Assembly (NCBI RefSeq): GCF_963855985.1
Contig: NC_087112.1
Coordinates: 994,501 to 1,058,500, forward strand
Origin: Ostrinia nubilalis
Lineage: Eukaryota > Arthropoda > Insecta > Lepidoptera > Crambidae
Length of the DNA: 64,000 nucleotides
Reading direction: 5' to 3'
The notes below the pieces were generated by a model that did no database searches, was not told the DNA's origin, and was given only the letters and a program-made list of their open reading frames with translations. This document shows, in pieces, positions 1 through 12,400 of this stretch (within the stretch, counting starts at the first letter, position 1; every line of letters begins with the position of its first letter). Position numbers and translations under genes: made by a program.

Positions 1-138
1 GTTTCTTTTCGTATGCTGACGAAGTAACGTCAAAGTATAGCTGAGTCTCCTAATGGGCGACAGTTTTTTCTGACAATGTAGGACGCATTCAGTGGGTGAG
101 GGGGTTCTGTTATACCCATCAGTACAGTCACAAACGAT

Positions 139-268
139 GCTTGCTTAAGTGAAGCAGCAAATCGAAGGCACAGCGTTGAATAGAGCTCTGTGATTGGTTC
201 GTGTGGCACCCTGTGCGTCCACGCGCACTGTCGACCTCATAATAATGTTTGTGAAAACGGGCGTGTGT
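139..268. repeat. Dispersed repeat shared with 25563-25700
   Basis: The stretch with GTGAAGCAGCAAATCGAAGG and TTGAATAGAGCTCTGTGATT is found again, slightly changed, at 25563-25700. Family not recognised. Confidence 0.6.
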
Positions 269-273
269 CTTAC

Positions 274-432
274 CTGCGCCGTGGTGAGCAAAGCATTGGC
301 AGCGTCAGCCAGCTTGGAGCCGGCGCCGTCAAGCTGATCACCGGTCTCGCCATCCGCTTCCGCGGCCAGTTGGTACACATCGTTCAGCAGCTGCGAGGCT
401 TTTCCACACGCTGATGATGACACGTTTATGAT
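274..432 (-). CDS. talin: Talin rod unit 5, exon a (last exon in window)
   Basis: Encodes IINVSSSACGKASQLLNDVY, then QLDGAGSKLADAANALLTTA. 159 nt, ends in phase 0 before GTAAGA. The gene continues to the left; by analogy a g exon should come next. Confidence 0.94.
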
Positions 433-3400
433 CTAGGACAAAAATTTTACTTTAAACTAATCTTCATACATTCACAATTTTTATTTGTTATCTTGAAATC
501 CTTAAAGCTTAAAGAATCAGGTAAACTAGTGTATTTACCTCACGTTCCTTATCCTGGCTGGCGCGCGGATTGAACTGGAACACCAGTTTGCCGCTCGCGT
601 TAGCTAGCTTCGCCGCTGAACTGTTCAGATCCTTAAAACAATTCCAGTTAAATAGATTTATTTATGTATTTAGATTAAAGACCTTATGTACAACATGGAA
701 TGCAATAGATATTGACTATTCTACATTTTCAGGACAAATATTTTTCAGGTCCTTACCTCGTGGTTGCCGTCTCTCGCGCTAGAGCATATACCGCGAGTCG
801 CCTCGCACATACTCCTCAATTCATCCAACAACGCCTGACGTTCCTTCTCATCTTTGCTAGCAGTAAGTGCCTTAGTATCTGAACAGAAACATACAAAAAA
901 TTCAATTCTTAATCTTTAATGTACACTAATGAACACTGGACCAAGTATAGTCCCTTGTAGCACACCACAAAAGTCTTTAGAATTTTAATTACCTTTCACA
1001 ACTTGTGGCATCAGCTGGTTGATAGCCTGAATGGACTGTTCCGCAGTTTCGTAGTCTGGTTTCTCACGATCTGTAATTAAATTACTTTGTCAAAAGCCTG
1101 TGAAGAATCCATTAATTTTTCTTCCATTACTAACGCTTTTTACGTTAATTAAGCAGCAATTTAATTCAAAAATTAACAATTTAATAAACATACCTGCCGT
1201 AGCAGTTAGAAGTGCAGCGATGGCAGCATTGAGCTGGGCGAGACTTTGAGCCAACCTGTTTTGTAGGTCAGCTGGCATTTGGCCGCCTTTAGCTGCCACT
1301 ATTGGCTGTAAAAGATAAATTGATTAACAATTTCCATAAATAAGGTTCATTTTAATGCAGAACAAAGCAGGTATTTGACTGCAATCACATCTGATATATT
1401 AAATGAGATGCAGTCTTGTTGTTAAGTAGTGGATCCTACTGTAAGTTTAGATGTTACCTTATCTAATTCCTTCTCGGCCTTTTGGAGAACGCTCTCTGCC
1501 TCGGCTGCCGTGCTGACAAACTTCAAGTGTTTCGGGTCCTTCGTCAACGCTGGTCGGGTGACGCCTTTCACTTGAACTTCTGATAAAAAACATCGTAATG
1601 ACAACAAGTGATCATGATCACCTATACCATTAGGATTTGAGTTTAAATATTTTGAATAGATATAAGGATTTATGACCGTAAGTTGAAATAAATAACTTTT
1701 CTTCTATTCTAAAAACGTGAAAGTCAAATTGTCTGTCAGACAAAAATACAACAGTGAGTAAACTCTGTGGAGTGGGCTAAGATGTTTTTTATGGAATACA
1801 GAGATATTTTATCTTTGACTTTTTTTATGTGACAGGAGGCAAACGAGCAAACGGATCACCTGATGGTAAGTGATTACCGTCGCCCATAGACACCCGCAGA
1901 CCCAGGGGCGTTACAGGTGCGTTGCCGGCCTTTAAGGTAAAGATATGAGCATTCAAGAGCAAGCTTTCAAGAGGAGAGCTCCTCTTGAAAGCTTGCAGGT
2001 CATATCCGTCCGGAAACACCGCAGACGACAGTGCATTCCACAGTTTGGTTGACTCTTACTTTTTTACAAATTATAGCTCACCATTTCCGTTGTCACCGAC
2101 ACGACAAGCCTTCTTCAGCCTTTCCAGCTCTTCATCCAAGTTAGTCCGTCCCTTCTGTATCTTTTCACCAAGGGCCTGGTACTTCTGATCCTGGACGACT
2201 GGTAGCCAGGTGGAAGCCAGGTGTTGGTTGGCGGCGGATACCGCATTAGCTGATGCGACTAGAGATGCCTGGCAGCGAGGGTCTTGCATGCACGGAGCTG
2301 TGAGCTGTCAATAAAGTTAAACATGTCATTAGTTTTCAACCGACTTCAAAAAAAGGAGGAGGTTCTCAATTCGACCCGTATGTTTTTTTTTTCTATGTTT
2401 GTTACGCGATAACTCCGTCAATTATGAACCGATTTGAACAAATCTTTTTTCGGCGTATAGGTAATACTTCAAGGGTGGTCCCATTTAAATTTAATAATAA
2501 AAAACAACCCTCAAGGGTGGAAAATTGGGGATGAACTTTTTTATACGCAATATCTCCGCCGATTATAAACCAATTTGAACGATAATTTTTTTGTCGAATA
2601 GGTATTATCAAAAGGGTGGTTTCATGCGAATTTGAAGAAAATATTTCACCCCCAAGGGTGGAAAATTGGGGATGAACTTTTTTATACGCAATATCTCCGC
2701 CGATTATGAACCAATTTGAACGATTATTTTTTTGTTGAATAGGTATTATCAAAATTTTTTAATTTTTAGTTTTTTTTTTGTGTTCACGCATTTGAAGTCG
2801 GTTATATTTTTTTTAAAAAGTTATCTGCAAATAGGCTTTTAAAAAACGCATTCAGTGGGTGGAAGACGTCGTTCGTTCCAGCAAAATGACGTCCACTGCT
2901 GGACAAAGGCCACCCCATGGATTTCCATAACTACCGGTACTGCGCTACCCGCATCCAGGTTATTCCCGCGACCTTCACCAGATCGTCGGTCCACCTAGTG
3001 GGAGACATCTTCCGGCCCGTGGTCGCCAATCAAGAATTTTTCTGCCTTAACGACCTTCGTATCTACGAGCTGTGTGCCCTGCCCAGTGCCACTTTATTTT
3101 AGCAATTCTGCGAGCTATATCAGTCATATTGGTTCTCCTGCGGATTTCCTCATTTCTGATTCGATTACGCAGGGAAACTCCGAGCATAGCACGCTCCATC
3201 GCCCTTTGTGTGACCTTGAGGCTTCTTATGAGGCCCTTAGTAAGCGACCACGTGTGTGGAAATGTTAATAACGATATGTGACTGTGTCTCAAGCCTTTTG
3301 TATTTATCTGTGCACTAATATTACAATTTACGTATGTTTATCTAGACAATTTTATGAAGCTTACTATTTTATTTATTTTACCAATGGTCCGTGACCCTCA

Positions 3401-6400
3401 CTCGGCATGGGGCACACTGAAAACCAGCGCCGTGGCCTTCGTCACCGTGGGCCACGGCATATGCTGAGTGGGGTCCCGTTGCAGTGGGCATCTTGTTGGT
3501 GAATGGGTGGCACTGCTCAGTTTACTCTTGTTTTTATTTTATTTTTTTCTTCCATTATTATGTGCCACTGTCATGTCTATGTAATTGCCTGTAATTATGT
3601 GATGTCCATTGTAATAAATGTATGTTTCTTTCTTTCTTACCTGCGCCGTGGTGAGCAAGGCATTGGCAGCGTCGGCCAGCTTAGAGCCGGCGCCATCGAG
3701 CTGTGAGCCAGCTTCACCATCCGCTTCTGCGGCTAGTTGGTACACATCGTTCAGCAGCTGCGAGGCTTTCTCACACGCGGATGATGACACATCCAGAATC
3801 TGAGAAAAACAGATTGCTTTAATGTTAAAAAAAAACTTAGTAGACTACGGCACTAAACACAGAATAATAATGTACTACATACAGAAAGTTTCTTCGCGAA
3901 GGTATTTAAAAAAATGTCTACTCAATGTCGTCAACAATATGTTGTAACTAGCTTTTAATGAAAAAGGGCTACTATAAAGTTGATGATTATACAGTGTGAG
4001 TCACGTTAAAGTGTACATATGAAAATAGATGAAACTAGACCTATTTTTATCGACAAAAAAGAGGTCAAAAATTTTTTGAGATTTTTTTTAAATTTTTTAT
4101 AGATTTTTTTTTCTTCCAATTACTTATTGTAAAGAAAACGTAATAACTTTTAAACTGAGAGGTATATCCTGATAAAATAAAAACAGTAATAATGCTAAAT
4201 AACAGGCGATACTAAAAAAATACATAAAACGCACAAAAAAGGCCAAAAAATAATAAAAAATGATACTTTTTTAAAAAAATCTGCTTATAAATTCGTGTTT
4301 TTTTGGTTATTTGATAAATTTCTCCAAAAAATGCCGCTATAACCGGTGGTTTTTATTACTTTGTATTATTCTCTATCGTATTACCTTCGTAAAACCAAAA
4401 ATCGCATGTCTCTATCCCTATCACAACGTTTGCAATGATCGTTTGAACAAAGGCCTGCCACAACATTATTCTCCGCTACAGGTAGAGACAATTTTAATTT
4501 TAACTAAAATGCTTATTTTACTTCGAAATCTTTTGTTTTTATTTGAAATCTATCTTGTCTTTATCAAAATTACAAATCTAGAGCCATTTTCAGTTTCGTT
4601 GTTAACGAAGCGTTGAATGGCGCGCCCGGAGAGGCTTAGTTCAAACGATCATTGCAAACGTTGTGATAGGGATAGAGTCATGCGATTTTTGGTTTTACGA
4701 ATGTAATACGATAGAGAATAATACAAAGTAATAAAAACCACCGGTTGTAGGGGCATTTTTTGGAGAAATTTATCAAATAACCAAAAAAACACGAATTTAA
4801 AAGCAGATTTTTTTCAAAAAGTATCATTTTTTATTTTTTGTTGACCTTTTTTGTGTATTTTATGTATTTTTTTAGTTCGTTTCAGCCAAATGACGTCCAC
4901 TGCTGGACAAAGGCCTCCCCCAAGGTTTTCCACAATGAACGGTCCTGCGCTGCCCGCATCCAGGCTCCTCCCGCGACCTTTACCAGATCGTCGGTCCACC
5001 TAGTAGGAGGCCTGCCCACGCTACGTTTTCCAGCATTTTTTTTAGTATCGCCTATTATTTAGCATTATTACTGTTTTTATTTTATCAGGATATACCTCTT
5101 AGTTTAAAAGTTATTACGTTTTCTTTACAATAAGTAATTGGAAGAAAAAAAAATCTATAAAAAATTAAAAAAAAATCTCAAAAAATTTTTGACCTCTTTT
5201 TTTTCGATAAAAATAGGTCTAGTTTCATCTATTTTCATATGTACACTTTAACGTGACTCACACTGTATAAAAGAAAAAAAAATTTGGAATGTTTAACTAC
5301 CTAGCTCGCATCAATACTTATGACTATAATTTGTATATTTTAAAGACTTTAAACCCTTGAAAAGGAGGCTGACAATAGTGACTGAGTTTCTTGCGCTGCT
5401 TCTTCTCAGCACTGGCCCATTTATTGTCCCGAAGCAGTGGTAGGGTTAACATTGGGACGTGTAAAAGTGCTTTTTAAAAGCCTTTTTGCAAAAATAAATG
5501 AGTTTTATGAGTTTTGCCCGCGGCTTCACCCGCATGAATATTAGTTTGTCATACATTATAGCCTATATGTTATTCTGTGTTATAAAGAATACTGTAAAGT
5601 TTAATCAAAATCCGTCCAGTAGTTTTTGCGTGAAAGAGTAACAAACATCCATCTAGACATCTTTCGCATTTATAATATTACTAGGATAGTAGGATTTATC
5701 TTGTCTCAAGAGGCGAGCACCGTTTCGTATGACTTATGTCAGTGATCAGTATTGTGCCGATACGATAAGGCTGACTGTTACAAGAAGCTACTGTGTGGCC
5801 ATCTAGCGCACCACACGCCAATTTTTTCTTACTTCCAGTGATTTTTTTACAATGATTGAAGAATACGCGCGCTTACACATCACTCACTACTTGCTTGTGA
5901 ATGCCTTGTGGATTAAATATCCCAGGAGAGTACGCCGTGCGTGTTTTGTTTCCGATACATACTTGCGGAGATAAACAGGTCTAAAGCCTGGTCCGTGAGC
6001 ACGTAGAATTTTGTCCAATGACCCCAAGCTACCCATCCTTATCGCTCGCACGTAATTATATTGCTGTCGCGACTGTGCGACGGGCGCCCGCAGTGAGTGT
6101 GCGAGCGTGACAGGAACATAATTACGCGCGAGCGATAAGGATGGGTAGCTTGGGGTCATTGGACAAAATTCTACGTGCTCACAGACCGAGCTTTAGTATA
6201 AATAAATACTGATGGAATATTTACCTCGTGTTCCTTGTCCTGGCTGGCACGGGGATTGAACACGTACACCAGTTTGCCGGTCGCGCAGGCTAGTTTCGCC
6301 GCTGATCTGTTCAGATCCTAAAAAAACACAAACTAAATAAGAATCTTTATTTCTTTCGACTAATCATAGGTGAAAAATTTCTTTTGAAATAGCACACAAT

Positions 6401-9400
6401 AAAATTCAGATTTGCTATGCTCCAGCCAGTATATCAAAGATCAACACCGTATTGCCATTCGCGAGCTATAAATATTGTGAAATGAATGTTTTTTTTATTG
6501 GATAGCGTTATTCAAGAGTTCAATTTGAAATACGTAATGATTTTGACATAATATCATGGGATTTTGATGCATAGATCCATACCTCATTGGAGGTGGCGCC
6601 CGCGCTCTCGCAAACGCCTCTCGCGGCGTCACACAGTGCCCTAAGTTCGCGCAATGTTTCCTCTCGAGTCTTTTCGTCTTCGCCCGAAGTTGCTGATTTT
6701 GTATCTGCAATACAAATGTATTAAACAAACTGTAATATCCGTTCAAAGCCGTAAAACAGTGGGTCTAGACAAAGTGCAAATTATAATCGCAAACCAGTCG
6801 ATAAGTGGTCGAAAAGACCCTTTTTTGTATGGAGTTTTGACGGATTCGATTTTCGATTCGATCAAAAAGTGCGTTTTGTCTAGGGGGGCAGTATATTAAA
6901 AAGGTAATAAAATGGCAAATGGTAGGTAGAGATCATTTCAGTCAGTCAGACGCGCCCCACTAGTTTGTGGTCGAGGGAAGCGCGGGGTGCGGGGAGTGTG
7001 ATCCGAGCAATCCGAGCGGCATTGTAGTGTGCGTGTGCACTCATGGACCATTTAGCGTGTACCGATAACACTCAAACAGTAGCGGAAGAATGGTGGGGCG
7101 CGTCTTCGTGGATGACACGATCTATATATACTAAGATGTCAAAAGCCTGTATGGGTTTGGTTTAGGGCTGATTTTTCAATCGTCGGATAACTTTTACTTG
7201 AAGAATAAGTTTGGCATATTAACAGTTTTAGTATGGCAAATATGTCAAAGAGACAAGTTTATTCTTCAGTCAAAAGATATCTGACGATTGAAAATCAGCC
7301 CATAAAAAAGTAAAAGTACCTTTATTAAAAAGGCTGTCTTAAATGGCAGTCGAGTTTAGTAAAAATAAGTTTTCATTAGTTACCTTTTACTATCTGCGGC
7401 AGGAGTTGGTTTATTGTGTTCATGGCGTTGTCTGCCGCTACGTAGTCAGGATTTTCACGGTCTGAAACAAAACACAATGTTTCATTTCTATACACGACAA
7501 ATCCCCAAAATTAAAAACAAGCAACTAATGCGCTGAGTTCGAAACTCAGTGTCGCATTAGAAATTCACACACACAAAGTACTCACAATGTGTGCCCATTA
7601 TCCACTGCGGTGTCAGTACTTAACGTTCGAATAATCTTTAGTACTACGCAACCAATGTAAACTGTTTACATTATGACTGCTGTCATTATTGCTGTCACGA
7701 GCAATGTGTTCCGTTTTTGGGCATATTGCTGCGACACCGGCCCCGCCCCCTTGTCACATCTCCCTTTAGTCAGAGTAAATACAAATGAGTAGGTCATCTT
7801 CATAGAAACGCCCGAGCGCGGTTTGTATGTGAGCGCGCCAATACGTATGCGGCGCGCACGCACACACTGACAAAATTTAGCGGGGATTAGCGGGGAGGTG
7901 CTCTGAATTTTGTTAGTACATTGCGTTTCTACTCGTATGAAGATGACCTACTCATTTGTATTTACTCTGCTTTAGTTTCTGTGATCTGTGTTGTTACGAA
8001 TACACTTACCGGCGGCGGCGGCCACGAGCGCGGCGACGGCTGCGTTGAGACGCGCGGCGCTGTCATACAGCCTGTGCTTCAAATCCGCGGTCGCCGTCGG
8101 GCCCTTCGGCGCTATTGCCGGCTGCAAACAAAATAGCGTTCAAAATTCATGTTTAATCCTTGAACGGATATTGAAGTTGAATAGCATGGAATGTTAAGTT
8201 GTCTTTGTAAGTTTTCTGTGATGAAATTAGACGTGCTGCCATTATCTAAAAGGGCACGAATTTTGTGTATATTGACAAATTTATCTGTGATATGAATTTG
8301 GACTGTGGATAATAAAACCTGACCTGAATGCATTGTTGAAAGTCTCCCTTTGTTTTTGCATTGCAGGAAGTACTACACATTCTGTTTGTAAATGTGGCTG
8401 AGAGATTGTGGCCTGTTTGTTATCTATGTGTAACATAGTGCTGTCTACGTGAACACCTTTTACATGTCCCATATTTGCATCGTTTCTCATCATGCCCCGA
8501 ACGCAAGCAATTTGTGCACGTTTTAATTGTTTAACTCTTTCTATGCGTCTTTTAATTGGTAATTTTAAGGCTGAGTTGCACCACCTAACTTTGACCGTAA
8601 CTATAACGATAACCGGTGTTTTTGTATGGATTTTGACAGATTTTTGACGTTTGTCAAAGTTAAAGTAAGATGGTGCAACTAGAGAATACAATCCCGAGCA
8701 TGTTTTTCAATCCCGGGATTACGGGATTTTTGATTTGTAATCCCGGGATCCCGGGACTATCCCGGGATCAGCCATATGTGGGAATTGGGTTCTAATAAAA
8801 AAAAAACTTAAGTAGAATTTCTCAAAAGATGTTTTAAATATTGTTAGTTGCAGTAATACTATAATAAAATAAAAAAATATACAAATCAAAAGCACTATTT
8901 AGAATTTCGGAAATAGAATCTTAGAAATATCAAAGCATCCAATATAGCCTGCTTCGTAATTTATTTCCAACAAAAGCAGCAGCTGAAAACGCTCGCTCGG
9001 GTTCTACACTCGTTGGAGGTATAGAATAGATACTTATATGCTAATTCTAAGTGATATCCATCCACGAACTCCGCCATTTTCAAACAGGCTCATTTCACGT
9101 CTGATACTATTTGTCAAGCCCGATTCACTTTGTAGTTGTACTTCAGGATCTGGGCATTTCATACTCATATCAATTTCCAGCTGCAACTTTTCTTTTAGTG
9201 TCAATTGGGGTTGGGAGGTTTGTGGCGTTAGCTCAAGTTGTGACAGGCCTCCGTCACTCGCCTATGCCGGCCGAGATAATTACCTACAGCGCGCGACAAC
9301 TTCAAGTTGCAAATCAGTCCGGGCCGCCACGCGCCTGTTTGCACACGCGTATCTATACACGCTCGGTCGATCATAGTCTCAATCAAGGTTTATTGTTCCA

Positions 9401-12400
9401 ACAGCACTGTTATTCTTCTTTAATGAAAAATTGTAATATTTAGGAATCATAATTAACTGTAGTGATTTAAATAATAAAAAAAAACTACACTTTTTAAATA
9501 ATAAATTATTTTGAAATACTTATGACAAAAAACTATAGCAAAAAAATTATTTTAGCTAATAAAAACATTAACTTTACTTCACCGTGTCTATTTTCCGACA
9601 CTACACCTTTTAAAACTGTTTGTTTAATATCGAATTATCGCAACACTGAAGTTTATTAATAGGTACTTTAGAGATGGTACGATTATACAAACTCCACTAG
9701 ATTAAAGTTTTCTAATCGTAAATACAATAAATGCTTCTTAAAATTAAGTTTTTATTTATTTTACTTTGCTCATACAACCCTGACGCTTGAGCGGTGACGT
9801 AGATCAATTCTAAACACAAAAAAAAATGCGCTCTTGTGAGCGTAGTAGTAAGGTGCGATTTCGAATGCACCATGTGCGTTGGGTATTTTGCATTATTATT
9901 ATTACCGTTAAAATGTCGGCATCTGATCCTACACAAAGGAGTGCAATTTCTGTTGCTACTATTATGTATTCTGTGGTTGTGATCCTGTCTAAGGTCTACG
10001 AAAAAGATATTATTAGGGCCGAACCTGTATAGTCCGTATCCGTATCGTACCTTAGATTTGTTTTTATCGTTATACAGGGTGGAAACGATAAGTGATCTCA
10101 CTCGATTATTTCTAAGCTATACAAGATATCCAAAAACTGGTTACTGATCCTGAAAGTCCTTCACGAGCTCTATCCAACGGTACCAATTATATGTTACAAA
10201 ATAAACTAGATCTATCCGAAAATTCAATGTTTCCAGCTTCCATACATTTAGTTAAACCACATAATATTAAAAACTATACAAGATATCCAAAAACTGGTTA
10301 CTGATCCTGAAATTCCTTCACGAGCTCTATCCAACGGTACCAATAACAAGTTACATAATAAACTGGATCTATCCGAAAATTCAAGTTTCCAGCTTCCATA
10401 CTTTTAGTACTGTCACAATCATGGCACTCAAGGCTTCATAATATTATAGCAAGTTTACGAGATCATTTTAAGTGTTTATTATTTAATAAAAAAAATTAAC
10501 ACTTCTAATATTGTGTGGCCGGCATACATTTAGTATGAAGGCTGAACCCATTGAATTTTCGGATAGATCCAGTTAATTCTGTAACCTATTACTGAAATCA
10601 TTTGAAAAAGCTCGTGAAGCACTTTTAGGATCAGTAACCAGTTTTTCGATATCTTGTAAAGTTTAGAAATAATCGAGTGAGATCACTTATCGTTTCCACC
10701 CTGTATAATTTTATACTAAGGTAGAATCTAGGCAAGGTCATAGTCAAGGCGCAACGGATCGTAGAATGCAAAATAGACCTGTTTATATCAATCCCGAAAA
10801 TACCGGGATTAGCCAAGTACAGTCCCGGGATTTTCGGGATCAGAAAAGGGTCGGGATCCCGGGATCCCGGGAATCGGGATCCCGGGATTGTATTCTCTAG
10901 GTGCAACCCAGCCTAAGTATGCTCTTCATCTCCTTGTCTGTTGGGCCCCGCCAGCACTTTAAGAAAAAAATATGACGAAGCGCTGAGTAAAAGGAGCTAG
11001 AAAATCTTACAATATCACTAGTTGCAATACAAGTTAATCTTCTGCAAAAAAAACTTTGGAAGTGGTAACAAACTGTCCTTACTTCGAGTTAGTTCAAGAA
11101 CTTCAAAGTAGTAAATACATAATTATTGCAGAACAAACTGTTTAGAATAAAATACATTACCCGTTCTAAGTTTGCCGGTCCGTGGAATGCGTGGAATCCC
11201 CTCCCCAAACCGCGATTGAACGCAATTAGTTAGTTATTAAACGCAATTAATGAGTCTTATTTTACGCAAATACACAATTTTTATCAATAATAATAAATAA
11301 AAAATATTTTAAATATACTTTGAAAAGGTTATAGACGCTTTCCTTCGAGTGACGTCATATCGCCAGCGGCAAACTTAAAGCGAACGGATAGTAAAATAAC
11401 TTCAAATCACTCAAACACGATCAGGGTTCCTATGCTCCATTGGTCATCATAAACAAGACATTGGCATTTAAGCAGTTGCGATAGATGCTATTCCACAACC
11501 AAAACATGTATAAAGCCCGGTCTGTGAGCACGTAGAATTTTGTCCAATGACTCCAAGCTGCCTATCCTTATCGCTCGCGCGTAATTATATTGCTGTCGCG
11601 ACTGTGCGACGGGCGCCCGCAGTGAGTGTGCGAGCCAGACTATAGTCATAAGTTGTTGACTGTAATAGAAGTATTTTAGTAGGTGATTGGCACAAACCTT
11701 GTTGAGTTCTTTCTCAGCAGCCTCGACCTGTTTCTTGGCGGCAGCCGCGGTAGTAATGAACTGCAGGCGCTGCTTGTCCGGACTTGCAGACTTGCGGCCC
11801 GAGGGACCGTCTCCTGTTGAAGATAAACATCATGAATTATTAATGATTTAAACAAATAACTAAAATATTATTGGAGATAAAATAACATAGGTAAATTGAA
11901 ATTAATTAACATTAGATGAAAAACAGTTTCACAACTATTGAAGCTACCTAAAGCCTGGTCCGTGAGCACGTAGAATTTTGTCCAATGACCCCAAGCTACC
12001 CATCCTTATCGCTCGCGCGTAATTATTCTACGTGCTCAGGCTTTAGGAGATATGTTTTTTTTATATCAAAAAGCTTAATCCAGAATGGCCTTAATTGCAT
12101 CTTAAGCCTTATCATTCGCAGCTACCTCACAAACTCTTTTCAGCCAGTCTGGTTTCTCCAGAGGTTGCCTCTCATCTCTCTTTCTCTAGCGTATTGTAGA
12201 TTACCAGCGTCTAAGACGTGTTACAAATCCTAATCGGTTTGGTTGGTGGTAGGGCTTGTTCCAAGTCCGCCTGGCTAGCTACCACCATCTTACCTAAGTC
12301 TGTCGCGATAACAACAATGTTAACAGCATTGTTGTATTCCGGCAGTTAAAGGTAATATAGCCAGTTCCTTCGTGGTTGAGGATTCCGGGTGAAGCTCGCT

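Larger units (their letters stand above)
8566..10915. mobile_element. Small MITE split by a hAT insertion
   Basis: The left part 8566-8679 begins TTAAGGCTGAGTTGCACCAC. The right part 10900-10915 ends GGTGCAACCCAGCCTAA, its inverse. Between them lies a hAT element flanked by the duplicated GGTGCAAC. Confidence 0.75.

Noticed and set aside
2402..2752. 116-codon minus-strand frame with an internal repeat
   Set aside because: Lies wholly in a non-autonomous repeat with a 142-bp duplication; low-complexity translation without homology.
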